DNA from: Russula earlei
Taxonomy: Eukaryota > Basidiomycota > Agaricomycetes > Russulales > Russulaceae
Reading direction: 5' to 3'
DNA: 64,000 nt
NCBI GenBank assembly: GCA_025769875.1
Contig: JAGFNK010000032.1
Span: forward strand, 147,986-211,985
The notes beneath the pieces were generated by a model. That model was given only the letters and a program-made list of their open reading frames with translations, was not told the origin of the DNA and did not search any database. Position numbers and translations under genes: made by a program. Of the stretch, positions 48,304 to 59,028 are shown in pieces (the stretch's first letter is position 1; each line of letters begins with the position of its first letter).

Positions 48304-49709
48304 GATTTGACGTGGAGTCGGGTGAACGAAGGCAACAATTGTGCATGGCGGGCCTGTTATGTTATTTTTATTTAAATCAATGCGCCACACCGCAGCTCAC
48401 TCGGTCCGCGGACTTAGCACTCAGTTTTCCAACACCCTCGCAACCTCTCTTGAGCATACTTGCTTATGCTCGTCTTTAGATAGATGGCACCCACAAATCA
48501 GTCTGGGGAATAGCTGCCAGCTACCGCAATCCATTCGTAAATTTGTCGGCGTTTGGTCAGCGATTCGGTGGGTCCCATGGCTACGACCGTACGATATTTC
48601 ACATTAGGACGATATCAACTTGCCTCTTCACATACACCGCAGACTAGCGCCGAATTACCATCTGGTGTCATGAAAGTTCGCGGGTGAATCGTACAAGCCA
48701 TCGCGCTCTGCGTGGAGCACATGAAGCTACCTTGGGAAGCCTGTTGCTGACGGGAATGATGGGAATGATGGCTGCACGGTGGAGATGATTTGCGCTGATC
48801 GCGACTCTGTCTAGCGTAGACTCAGGATTCTGTTCTCCCCTCCTGTCGAAAGAGTTCGGCCCGACTCGCAACTGAGTTGCACGACCCCGTTTGGAGATAC
48901 AGCCCTTGGCCCCCGTAGGCGACAATGACATACCACATGGGGACACTCGACTCTCGATGCCGCGGCCACGCCACGACTTCCACGGACGAGGGGTCGTAGC
49001 ACAAGGACCCATGCTTCACAGGATTTCACCCTGTCCTTCAGCAAGCCATCCTTGAAGAGACGATGGAATCAGGTAACCCGGACGGCCAAGTCAATGATAA
49101 ATAGCCCCACTCCTTCAGAATGGCCTGCACATCTGGCACCCAACCACACCCCATGTCTTTCCCACTCTCGGGAGTGGAAGATATTCTTTGGCGTAGTTGT
49201 TGCGTGCCCTTCCAGTTCCGTGTTTCTCTGGTATCGATATCAATGCGGATGTATTGTCACGATGCATCCATGTACTCGTCCTAAGTAATACCGGCCTGAA
49301 ACCCCTGAGATCACATGTATGAGGACAGTTAGTGGGGTGGGGGTGCAAGTACTACATGTATGTACACATGAATTTCCCGGCCTTTGGGCTCACACCTTAC
49401 AGTAATCTCCATCATCGAATAATGATGGAGATATGGCAGTTTGAATTTTCACACTCAGTTCAGCACCGAAAAATTGAAATTTCAATACCAATTTCTGATG
49501 AGCATTGCAGAAGAACAGGGCTGGTTTCCCTATGAGTGTGTAAAGGACTATTACATCTTTGTATCACATTTTACCCTTTTTACGGGTCCAGGGAGATAGG
49601 AGTTTTGCCCTTAAACTCGTTGACTTTGGCTCCGGCTTAACCAGGTGGGTGTGTGAAATTGCCTCCTCCTTCTTCACGTTATCCAGCGTGTGCCGAAAGC
49701 ATTTGAGTA
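48304..49709. other. intergenic stretch between mannosyltransferase and transposon-rich region
   Basis: About 1.4 kb. Open frames on the minus strand around 48670-49040 show no recognisable protein. A perfect short hairpin with arms CTCCATCAT/ATGATGGAG lies at about 49408-49431. AT-rich sequence increases towards the right. No RNA gene was recognised. Confidence 0.4.
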
Positions 49710-50096
49710 CTATGCAAATGTGCTGTCGCCGCCATGAGCAGATTCCTGTCTTTCCTCCTCAGTGAGGCGTGAACTTTGCGCCCTCGCCATATTGGTTTTT
49801 ATCCAGTCCTGAAGGTCATTCTGGTTATGATGAATCGCGTTTCGCTCCTCCTGAGTTAGACCCCTGGCCGTAATATGTGGCGATGTGCTTGGCAAGTCTT
49901 CCTTTGGTTCTACATGATTTGAGTCCGATGATGACAGCAGCGCCCCTTCAGGGTTCTGATTGAATCCAAAATTTAAAAATCTGCGAGGTAATGTCAACTT
50001 CAGGGGAGAAAGAGAACTTGAAGAGGTCGGCGTACTCTTGAGGAATCGAAAATGATGGAGCGATGCCAAAGGCGAGGCATAATATGGCAAGAACAT
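49710..50096 (-). CDS. hypothetical protein
   Basis: Uncharacterised 129-residue frame from the ATG at 50096. It is rich in Ser, Leu and Pro in the first half. The second half is hydrophilic, with LTQEERNAIHHNQNDLQDW and a similar LTEEERQES, a possible short repeated helix. I recognise no family. It sits on the border between the gene-dense block and the mobile-element block. It may be a small real gene or a chance frame. Confidence 0.3.
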   Translation of the reverse strand: MFLPYYASPLASLHHFRFLKSTPTSSSSLSPLKLTLPRRFLNFGFNQNPEGALLSSSDSNHVEPKEDLPSTSPHITARGLTQEERNAIHHNQNDLQDWIKTNMARAQSSRLTEEERQESAHGGDSTFA

Positions 50097-50329
50097 AGGT
50101 GGTTCGCATTGTGAATTATAAGTGGAATGCGGAATTTGAATGAAAGTCGTCGAAGTTGTAGAGGAAGGAACGAGACGGAAGCGTAGAAAGTTTAGAAAGT
50201 TTGTCGGTAACCGGTACCTGACTATAAAGTGATTGGGGACACTGCTAAGGAGAATCGCTGTTGATTTATACTGCGGCGGCAAGTTCACCCTCACTGTCCA
50301 CAAAGTCCGGACCAGAATGGCTATACATC

Positions 50330-50363
50330 CGTCGCATCATGATCCCGTTTTGATGATGCGACG
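50330..50363. repeat. perfect 11-bp hairpin
   Basis: Arms CGTCGCATCAT (50330-50340) and ATGATGCGACG (50353-50363) are exact inverted repeats around a 12-nt loop. It lies at the junction between housekeeping and mobile DNA. It may be a transcript hairpin or an element end; function unknown. Confidence 0.85.
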
Positions 50364-50700
50364 TTGATGCATCACGGTTTCTAGGCTTGCAAGCTGGAAA
50401 TGAGAGCAACAAGCACGTTACGGCCAGTTGACATCATCTCATGTACGCGTTCGAAGTTATTGCGTACTTGGCGGAGCTTGAAAAACTACAAATTCGGCAC
50501 AAAATTCCCCCCTAAATGTGCAAGGCAAATATCTCCTTCATTTCTCCACCAATTTCAATAGAACTTACACCCGCTGAATCTGCTCGATGAGGGCTAGGAA
50601 ACCCCACCTTTTTTGTGGAGATTTGAGCAAGAGCTGGACACAGGCAGCCTGCATACCATCTGTCATGGGAACTTCACTGTCATCACTGTGAATATCAATA

Positions 50701-50728
50701 GTACTGTACCAATTAAATCAATTCGTCA
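50701..50728 (+). repeat. left terminal inverted repeat
   Basis: Begins GTACTGTAC and continues CAATTAAATCAATTCGTCA. The reverse complement of 51727-51754 matches it with a single difference at position 10. Confidence 0.85.
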
Positions 50729-51709
50729 GTCACAGGTCACAGGCCTACCTGATTTGATGAAATGTCACAAATGTCACAGGTCCCAGAGCCAAGTGATGAA
50801 ACCATATTTTGGTCACAAAAATGCTTTCAAAAAGTCCTGAAATTTTTAAAAATTGCTCAAGGGCATTTTCTGATGACGAAAGTCTCCGTTGGAATAGATA
50901 GTACTATTTTATCATCATTCCACGTCCGATCCATCAGCATCATCATGGCAACAGATGTGCGAGGATTACAGTATGGCAGGCCACAGAACCATGTGCGGAA
51001 ACGAGATGTGACACGATGTGATGCCTCTCTCCTCTCCTTTGCCTCAGCTCGCCCACCCCTTGCCACCAACCGCACGCGCAAGTCACCTCCCTCATGCCCA
51101 ACATCAAGCCCTTGCCACCGACCACACGTATGCCACACGCCCGCAAGACTCGATTCCAGGCCGTTCGCCACTGACCGCACGCCGACGACCTCACACCCGA
51201 CGTCAAGACCTCGACCATATTGCCCAGTCCTCGCCACCAACCACGCGCGCACGCCCCAGCATACTCGACGCGTTCGCGTCTCAAAGCCTTTCATGACCAC
51301 CTCGACTGCCTTGACCAGTCTCGATTCCCTTTCATGGCTCTCCTTCCCTTTCATGGTCCTCTGATTCCTTTCATATTCTCCTTTGTACTGTCCTATACAT
51401 AAAAACCCTAGCTACTCTGTAGTAGCGCAGTGAATAAGGATCCCTCTTTGTGGCCCAATCACCCCTGCCTGAGAAAAGCAAGAAGCCTCAATAGTCGCGC
51501 GAACCACTTGCCCCCCCCCCCCTTCTCTCCTCTTTCCGCTTGGACCGGTCAGCATGATTCACGCGTCCCCGGACTTGCTACACTGTAGCGTACAGCGTCG
51601 CGACATGTTGAAATTACGCAAAATTCCAAATTTTGTAACCCTGAGGAAAATCTTTTGCAGGTCACAACAAAATACCCAACCTGACGAAACCATTCTTTCG
51701 TCAGGGAGG

Positions 51710-52262
51710 TCACAGGTCACACAGGGTGACGAATTGATTTAATTCGTACAGTACTCTCTTCAAGGTCCTCCATTTGTTCTTGTGGGGAAGTAAGTGTAGG
51801 AGGTGTGTGGTGGGGCACACCACTTTGGGAACATGGCTGTGTGATCTCTGCCCAAAACATTGGGTCCACTGTAACAAGTTTGTGAAGTGCTTTTGATGCC
51901 TCACAACTGGTCTGGCTGGTGTAAGACAGGTTGAAATCTCCAGCCCTGCACATTTCCCAAGCCTGACAATGTCATAATCAACAAAGCAATGCATTGATGG
52001 GAGAGCAAACAAACTTACCTTCTTGATAATATCAGGCTTATTGAGAGCCTGATAAGCCATCCAAATCCAGTGTACAGTCTGATCCTGTAGTATTTTGATA
52101 CTGGTATCAAGTTTTATGTCTTGTACTGGGCATCCAGCTTTGAGTTGACTAAGAACTTCATGGACAACATCTTCATGGGCTGATTTCTTGAGTGAATGCT
52201 TGAAAATTTGCTCTAAGCCAACATCACAAGGCTGAAATAAGCCAGTCATGCCAGTGGGAGCT
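51710..52262 (-). pseudogene. pogo-like DDE transposase, C-terminal part
   Basis: Remnant of a Tc1/mariner-pogo type transposase of the kind common in Agaricomycetes. It opens with PTGMTGLFQPCDVGLEQIFKH, the block after the second catalytic Asp region, and continues SLKKSAHEDVVHEVL, then WIWMAYQALNKPDIIKK. A frame change then leads into AGDFNLSYTSQTS. It continues exactly where the piece at 54397-55461 breaks off on the same strand, so the two were one gene. It carries no start and has internal frameshifts. Confidence 0.75.
51727..51754 (-). repeat. right terminal inverted repeat
   Basis: Ends GTACAGTAC; partner of 50701-50728. It also reads as the last codons of the transposase remnant on the minus strand. 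Confidence 0.85.
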
Positions 52263-52480
52263 TTTGACTTTTAGTGGTGGGTTGGATGATCAAGAATTTC
52301 CATAAAAGGCAATTGGGTTGGCAAGAGAATCGGGGGTTCAATCATGCGTTAAATTACACATATAAGTGAGTTAAGAGTAACATAACTGCTTACCTTTTTC
52401 CCTACCAAATCAAAAACAAATGTTATCCTGTTTCCAATTGACCGGTCAGGACCTGGTGGCTGACAGGCATCGGAAACTTT

Positions 52481-53140
52481 TTGCCCGTGCTGAGAGCATA
52501 TCACAAGATTCAATCTTGCAATTCAATGAGATCTGCATCACGTCGCTTCACAATCCTGGTCCAGCAAGTATACTCAATTGATCTGATGAAGTCAACTTGT
52601 GATTGCACAGATTATCTGCAGATTAGATTCTGCAAACACATTGCAGCAATCTACATCCACTTTCCCCACCTCTGTCCTAAAGAGAGCACCCAAAAAGCTC
52701 CCATATAGAGTGCAAATAAATCCCCTGACCCACCATCCCCATCCACCAGGCCAAGGGAGAGCCTAGTATCTCTCTCACAGTAGATCATATTGTTATCATG
52801 TGATCTCACATCTAGGCTTGAGGGTGCTAATCAATCAGTGGAGATCGTCAAGGCCGCATGGGCTGCCAAATACAGTTTGTCAGCCGCAATTAATATAATT
52901 CAAGGTTTCAAGGTCTTACCCGATAAGGAGGTAATTGCACCCAATCAGCATACGTGGATGGAGACAGCTGAGTGTATTGGTGTCAAATGGGGCCCAAAAC
53001 AATGGACCAGTCTCCCTGACGCGTGGGGACTGACAGCGCAAAGCATCGGCATCGCTAAGGGAAAGTGCTGCCGTGTTCACAATGATCTGTATGCCAGGGG
53101 CAAATGGTCGGCAACATCTGCCACCACAAATGCATGCACG
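52481..53140 (+). pseudogene. MULE-like transposase C-terminus with SWIM zinc finger
   Basis: The first part encodes STCDCTDYLQIRFCKHIAAIY, a SWIM-type CxC...CxH zinc finger found at the C-terminus of basidiomycete MULE-like transposases. After a stop and frame change, EIVKAAWAAKYSLSAAINII and PDKEVIAPNQHTWMETAE followed by KGKCCRVHNDLYARGK match the tail that normally follows. It lacks the catalytic DDE domain and is clearly degenerate. It lies inside the insertion that splits the pogo-like transposase. Confidence 0.65.
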
Positions 53141-54039
53141 CATGCCCTTGGGGAACCGCCATCTCAAACCCCCCTCCCTCAGAACCCCCCTCGGAACCCC
53201 CCTCCCTCAGATGCCACTGCCTCCCTTTCACCAGGTCCCTTCGGACTCACACCGCTGCCTATTCTAGTGGCCTCATCTTCTGCTGATCCTTACAATAGAA
53301 AATCTTTATCTGTATTGTAATTTATTTTCCAGATACATCATAAATAAGTGATTGAATAAGTGGTTAAGAAAATACTTTGGTGTCATTTACATGCGTGATT
53401 GAAGCCCCGATTATCTTGCTGACCCAATTGCCTTTTATCGTAATTTTTGATCATCTAACCACTGCTAAAAGTACGCAACTGCCAGTGGGAATGAAGATAA
53501 CAATTGTCAAGACTCACTGTTGAACAATCCAGTTTAAGAGCAAGGGGTTAGTTCAGAGACAAGTCGATAGACGTCTAGGACGGCGTGGGCTAGAAGTAGA
53601 GTCCAGAGCAGTAACAAGTACCAAAGGGGTACAGTTACTGGTACAGTTGAGTAAGCACACAGAGAGGAGGCCAGGGTAGTCACAAGGGGATGGTCCTTAA
53701 AGGAGTATACTACAAGAGAACTGCTAAATAGGGAACAAGTCATAACCTTGTTATCAAGCACAATAGTGTGATGAGTAAGAAGTCGGAGTGCACTTACTGA
53801 GCATGCTCAGTCATGCTCAGTAAGCTGCTGAGTAAGAAGGCTTCTCTTGATGAGTAAGAGCCTTCACTGTCCACGTGTTCACTGCTTTAGTGCACGTGTA
53901 AGCACCTGATTCATTTTCTGTTAGTTAGTTTAGGGCCGGTCATTTGAGGACTTGTAGTTTGCTTTAGGGAATAGTGTTGTCTTATAAGGCCCCTTATATA
54001 GTTCTATTAGGGTCCTTAGAGTCGACCCTAGTACTTCTA
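53141..54039. other. degenerate repeat-rich stretch, possible solo LTR
   Basis: No gene. From about 53518 (TGTTGAACAATCCAG) the sequence has an LTR-like look, with direct GTGATGAGTAAG/TTGATGAGTAAG motifs. The boundaries cannot be fixed without aligning to another copy. Confidence 0.3.
53793..53824. repeat. 13-bp palindrome
   Basis: CTTACTGAGCATG (53793-53805) and CATGCTCAGTAAG (53812-53824) are exact inverted repeats around six bases. It lies within the LTR-like stretch. Confidence 0.9.
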
Positions 54040-54396
54040 TTAAGGTCCTTAGTATTGCCTTATAGTTTGTTCTATAGTTATTAGAGTTAATCTAATAACA
54101 CGTTGTAGGGTCTTTGATACTGTGTCAGTGCTTATTGTAGGGCACCTAGAGTCATCCTAAAGGGTCCTTAGGAAGGCCCTAATACTGTCCTTTATTGCTA
54201 AAAGGGTTGCCATTAAGTGGGGCTTGCTGTATGTCGATTGTGCCGAGAATTGCTTGTGCAACAATGTGTGTGCGATATTGTGGACACCTCTACTCACCCC
54301 TTTTGCTCATGTGAACAGGGTGACACCATAGAGGCTGGGTTTCCTCTCATAAGGAAGGGTCCTTCGAGGACCCTCTCTGGAGAATGGTTCATGACA
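54040..54396 (-). repeat. dispersed ~360-bp repeat, copy A
   Basis: Read on the minus strand it starts TGTCATGAACCATT and ends AGGACCTTA. A diverged inverted copy lies at 55875-56233. Its right end coincides precisely with the break in the pogo-like transposase, so it marks one border of the nested insertion. The TG start suggests an LTR; a MITE is the alternative. Confidence 0.75.
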
Positions 54397-55461
54397 ACAA
54401 TGATAAATGCATGTTTCAAAGCCATCCAATCCAGGAATTCTTTGGAGTGATGCACTGACCAGCAGTCAATGAGCCACAAGGCCTTTTGGTCCTGGTCCAG
54501 CCCAAGCTCCTTCTGGATGTTGTCAAAATAAGGCACCAGCATGATGTTCATGAAGTTTTGCATTGTTGCAATTGTGGACCAGTATGTAGTTGTCTTAGAG
54601 AGCTCAAAGAGGAATCCAGCCTTGTCCAACTCATACTGGCTCTGTGCAGTGGGGCTAGGGAGTGACTTGTGATTCTGCCCTTTGTGGATGGCTTGAATGG
54701 GTAAAAGTCTGCCATGGTTTGTGACACTAGGAAAGATCATGAGGGCACATTTCTCCTCTGCCCCAACAGTGGCAACTTGATTAGAACTAGACAATGTGTA
54801 TGTCATGTGGCAGCCCTGTGCCAAGACAACCTGTCTGATTGCTGTTGACAATCAGTGCTGATAGTATCATTTCATCCTTCACAGCCCATGCTATTCACAA
54901 GAATGCCTTCCTAAGGATCTCATCTGCATTTTCTAGGGATCTTCTGGCCTGCATGTGTTGATCACCACATATTCCAGCCTAGTGCATGATGAAGAAACTT
55001 CAAGATGAATGCCTCAGAACATTGGAAGAGTGTGCCATTGGGTGATGGCTCCTTGAAGATTCTGGGTGCACAATGTTGGAAATGAGCAATGATTAGCCCT
55101 TGGACAGTGTTCAAGGTGAGCATGACAGATGCTTCATGAAGACCACTGATATACTTTAATACCTCTGCTGTTGCTTCAGGATATTTTACCTGGGGCAAGG
55201 TGTTACCTGGTGGTGATGGCAACTTCCTGCAATGCACCAGGACTCTGACCCTCATTGTAAGGCCTTCTGGCATCTTGCCCCTTGCTGCCCACTCAAGAGT
55301 CTTTCCACTCCAGACTGGATGAACACCAGATTGATCAATCCAACCACCAAGGGTTTGAAGGGTGAGTTTGTTGAAGAGGACAGGATCTTTTGTTGAAAAT
55401 ATGCAGTGTGTGTGATTAGATAGCAGCAGATGATAAGATCACAGGCAGATCTATCAGACAA
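54397..55461 (-). pseudogene. pogo-like DDE transposase, N-terminal and central parts
   Basis: Minus-strand remnant with TVQGLIIAHFQHCAPRIFKE and NGTLFQCSEAFILKFLHHALGW of the helix-turn-helix region. After frame changes come GAEEKCALMIFPSVTNHG and TTTYWSTIATMQNFM, then LWLIDCWSVHHSKEFLDWM containing the second catalytic Asp. The frame breaks at FIIVV, exactly at repeat copy A, and resumes at 52262 with PTGMTGLFQPCD. Several frameshifts and stops show the gene is dead. Confidence 0.75.
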
Positions 55462-55874
55462 TAGCTCAGTTTGGTTGACACAAAACTGATATAAATAATG
55501 TACCTATCAGACAATAGCTACAACATGTCATCAGTACTGTGAGATAAGATGTCATAGAGTAAATACTCACTTCAGTTTGGTTGACACAAATCTGAAGCAA
55601 TCTATGTACTTTGTGGTGTTCTTAAGTACCTGAGACTGCCACCAACTACAGTACAGCTAACTACCATCATGGATCACTAAGTATGTCTGAGGATCAGTGG
55701 TAACTAGCTACCAATTGTTCTTAATCACCTTATCAGTGTAACTAACATGTGCTGCAGTGTATGAGCTGAGCTGGTGATGCCTGGTCTGGGTGAGCTGATG
55801 TGTCAACACATCAGCATTGTGATTGCATCACAAAGCACCTGAGACTCTGAGCAGTGCAGATCTCAACATCTTTC
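55462..55874. other. AT-rich non-coding mobile-element debris
   Basis: Contains two direct copies of a CAGACAATAGCT... motif near 55456 and 55507 and of TTCAGTTTGGTTGACACAAA... near 55463 and 55571. No coding sequence. Confidence 0.4.
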
Positions 55875-56233
55875 TGTCATGAACCATTTTCCAGAGAGGA
55901 CCCTTGAAGGACCATTCCTTATTAGAGGAAACCCAGCCTCTATGATGCCACCCTGTTCACACAAGCAAAAGGGGTGAGTAGAGGTGTCCACAATATCACA
56001 TGCACATTGTCATATAATTGATTCTAGGCACAATTGACATACAACAAGCCCTACTTAGTGGCAACCCTTCTAGCAATATAAGACAGTAATATAGGCTTCC
56101 CTAAAGACCCTTTAGGATGACCCAAAGTGCTCTACAATAGACACTAATGAAGATACTATAGGCCCTATAATGCATTATTAGACTAACTCTAATAACCTTA
56201 GAATGAACTATAAGGCAATACTAAGGACCTTAA
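55875..56233 (+). repeat. dispersed ~360-bp repeat, copy B (inverted)
   Basis: Starts TGTCATGAACCATT and ends AGGACCTTA on the plus strand, as copy A does on the minus strand. Shared internal landmarks are GAGGAAACCCAGCCTCTAT, GGGGTGAGTAGAGGTGTCC and CAATACTAAGGACCTTA. The two copies differ at many positions, so they are old. Confidence 0.75.
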
Positions 56234-56715
56234 TTGTCATGGTAATGAGCCATGTCAGTTCTCAAGCCTGAAGTTGAGTTGATAGTAAAAGTGTGTTCTG
56301 ATGAATGGGCTGGTTCCCATTGTGAAGAGTACATCAGGAAAAAATGAAAATGCTATGTAGCGCTATATAGCTACCATAGCGTCTGTAGCAACTTTACAAC
56401 CATCGAGGTTTCATGCCTACATAGCAACCACCAAACTCTATATAGCCGCCACCAGAGTTATATAGAGCACCATTGACTACATTTCTTTTACCAATGCTAC
56501 ATAAATCATACAATGTTACATCGACAACATAAATATATGGTTCTCCCCATAGTCAACCATAGTCAGGAGTGCTACGGAAGCCTATGTAGCCAACCACACG
56601 CCTATGTTCTACCAATTGCAACATTGTTATGATAAATGACTCAGGCACTTGCATTCACAAAAATGTCAGGAAACAATGTATATTTCACACATCAACGCTA
56701 ACTAATATTTTTAAA
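56234..56715. other. AT-rich stretch with CTATGTAG/CTATATAG motifs
   Basis: No gene. Motifs such as GCTATGTAGCGCTATATAGC (from 56352) and CCATAGTCAACCATAG (near 56569) recur. The second is echoed at 63156-63169 just inside the CACTA-like right terminus, so this may be the left subterminal part of the Plavaka-type element. Confidence 0.4.
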
Positions 56716-58818
56716 CTACTTGACGTCTTCATTGTTGCTCCAGTCAACGCCATTCTGATGTTCTTCGATCGCCTTCTTGACGGCGTCCTCAGACAGTGAG
56801 TTCTGGTGTGAGCGCGACCCTTCTTCAGCATCAAACTTTCCGTAGACACTGTCAAGTTATTAGCACAGTTCATTTGAAGGCAATGGATACAGACCAGCCA
56901 CCAGTGAATATTGCCTTCTGCAACGCCGGCAGGATACCAAGGTCCTTCGTAGCTTGGTCGAAACTTTGGAGCATCTCATGTGCGTCCTCGAAAACATGCT
57001 TGTAGTCTGCCACTGTGAAGGCGACAGGGCTGTATGACCCGGTTCTCCATTCATCGAGGGCGCATTCCATCTATAAGTTCAATAAATATGGCTTAGCAAG
57101 GGCAACATTTGGAAATTTCACCGCAGACAATGTGAGCGCAATGGCAACCAGTGGGAACGGATCATATCGATCACGGAATATAACGGCGTCAGGCTTGCTT
57201 TTTGATGAATTTCGGAACCAGACTTTGTTGATTATGTCTTGGATTGCACGGCTCTTCAAAAAACCACTCCGCCCTGTTGTTTGCTGTGGGAAACCCTGGT
57301 CAACAGCGCAACATGAAATGTTAGTACACTGACTGGCAACGTACCTGATAAACGTAGGTGAAATCACGCTTGAGCTTGGCCACTCGAGTGCGTTGGTTGG
57401 CAATGATGGTCGGATTGTATGTGTGTTGGAAGTTGAAAACATTGGCCACCGCATCTTTGGCCTTGGTCTTGACATCACCACGAAGATGGCCAGATCGCAC
57501 CGTGATCTATGTGGCCCACGTATAATCTAAACAAATAGAATGTATATATTCACTCACTATGCGCAGATGATTCACATTGGGAACCATGTCGACGTCCTTC
57601 TCCTTGCATCCTGCCTTCCATGCGGCCTTGGCCCAGTTTGTTTCAGTGACCATGTCGGGATAGCTATTCATCGTGCTGAGGTCAGCATGATAGTGAGTAA
57701 TCGCAGCACTGATGACATCCTGGATGTCCGCTCCGAAGTCCTTGGCCTTTGGGCGCCCATCGACTGAGTGTACCCACCTGACTTTGTGCGCAGGGCCAGG
57801 GTCCAAGTCTGACGAATGGACTGAGGGGTGGGAGTTTGGGCGTTGGCGGGGGAAGACAACAGAGCTAGTGCGTCCGCGTTGAGAGGTGACAGAGCTAGTG
57901 CATCCGCGTTGAGAGGCGACAGAACTAGTGCGTCTGCGTTGAGAGGCTACAGAACTGGTGTGTCCACATCAGGAGACAGCAGAACTGGTGTGTCCGCGTT
58001 GAGAGCCAGACCTGGTGTGTCCACGTTGGGAGATAACAAAATTTGAGTGTTGGCGTTTTCGGGATGTCGCTTCCTCTGGATTGCCATGTTCTGGAGAAGG
58101 AGAACTGTGGGGCCTCCTTGAATATGTGTGTCGTATGCGTGGCCAGGGTATTACCTGTTCTGGCTCGTCTCCTGAAGAAATGGGGGACAAGCCATTGGCA
58201 TCCTCCTTGTCATATCCACCCTGGTCAGTATAGGTTTCAAGGGAGTCATCACGTTCGGTAGGGTATACACCCTGGTCAGTATCGCTTTCGTCATGTTCGA
58301 TAGGGTCCTCTGCACTTTCACTCCTTGACGTTTGCCCAGCAACCTGCACCTCTGGATGGCGGCGGGGTGAATGTCTCACCACGACCGCCATTGGAGGTGG
58401 CGGTATCACCGAGTTGCGCAAACTCAGATGTGGGCGGTTGGACCCATAAAAATGTATCTGCAAACGTGAATACCTGTGCAATGTAAACGAGTTTTGTACA
58501 TACCGAGTCATCCTCTTCAACAGGGGGACGTGAGCGTTCAGTGGGTTTTGGAGTTGGAGCTGGACATCTGGTGAATGTCAAGAAAACAGGATATCCAAAT
58601 CACTTACCGACGTTCTCCCGCTGCAGCTCCTTCTGCTTCCTCTTCGCCACATATATGGCTTTCTTTGTTGCCTTCTTAGCCTTGGCTGTCTTGCGGGCCT
58701 CCTCTTCGTCAACTACAATACATGAGCTGGTGTCATATCATGATGAGAGGAGAATCTACTTACTCAAGACCTGCACTTTGGTTGTGGGGCGGCGTGAATG
58801 AGTTATACGTTGATCCAT
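56716..58818 (-). CDS. DUF6532 domain protein
   Basis: Basidiomycete-specific protein of unknown function, often found near transposons. From the ATG at 58818 it has a basic Lys/Ala-rich N-terminus (EARKTAKAKKATKKAIYVAK), then a Pro/Ser-rich region. Next is a tract of 10-residue repeats (SQRGxTSSV-like) encoded by 30-bp tandem repeats. The DUF6532 domain shows AITHYHADLSTMNSYPD, VRSGHLRGDVKTKAKDAV, RAIQDIINKVWFRNSS, DRYDPFPLVAIALTLSA and ECALDEWRTGSYSPVAFT. It ends GKFDAEEGSRSHQNSLSED. Several introns, whose exact borders in the first half I could not settle. It stands head-to-head with the Plavaka transposase, with 210 bp between the starts. Confidence 0.75.
57861..58035. repeat. 30-bp tandem repeat within the DUF6532 gene
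   Basis: Units starting at 57861, 57891, 57921, 57951 and 57981 and a partial sixth share AGARCTRGTGYRTCCGCGTT with a few changes. The period is a multiple of three, so repeat number can vary without breaking the protein. Confidence 0.92.
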
Positions 58819-59028
58819 GAAGCCGGGTGAAAGGGTTGTGATGATGGTTATGATACAAGGTGCGCGTGTTGTTTTTTTTTACCTCGTGCCTGGCCATGCA
58901 TCGCGTACGTCAAACGTCAACATCCTGTCACATGGTTGCATAACGGATTCTGCGGAGTGCGGAAATGGAAAAAAGGAAACTTGAAGCTCCCAGTGCACAC
59001 TGGCAGTCATTCCGTATCGGTACAATAC
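58819..59028. promoter_or_regulatory. shared intergenic region between DUF6532 gene and Plavaka transposase
   Basis: 210 bp between divergent start codons, with a poly-T run at 58872. A common promoter is inferred from layout only. Confidence 0.35.

Larger units (their letters stand above)
50701..51754. mobile_element. short non-autonomous DNA element with terminal inverted repeats
   Basis: The ends 50701-50728 and 51727-51754 are inverted copies matching at 27 of 28 positions and start GTACTGTAC. The interior (1.05 kb) encodes no recognisable protein; it contains a Pro/Arg/Thr-biased GC-rich stretch with ACCACGCG-like repeats at about 51040-51300. A subterminal motif GTCACAGGTCACA occurs near both ends. 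The right end overlaps the 3' end of a pogo-like transposase remnant, so it could alternatively be one end of that element. No clear target duplication is visible. Confidence 0.55.

Noticed and set aside
48990..49045. CACAGGATTTCACCCTGT as part of a tRNA or small RNA
   Set aside because: A local palindrome only; no cloverleaf can be drawn around it.
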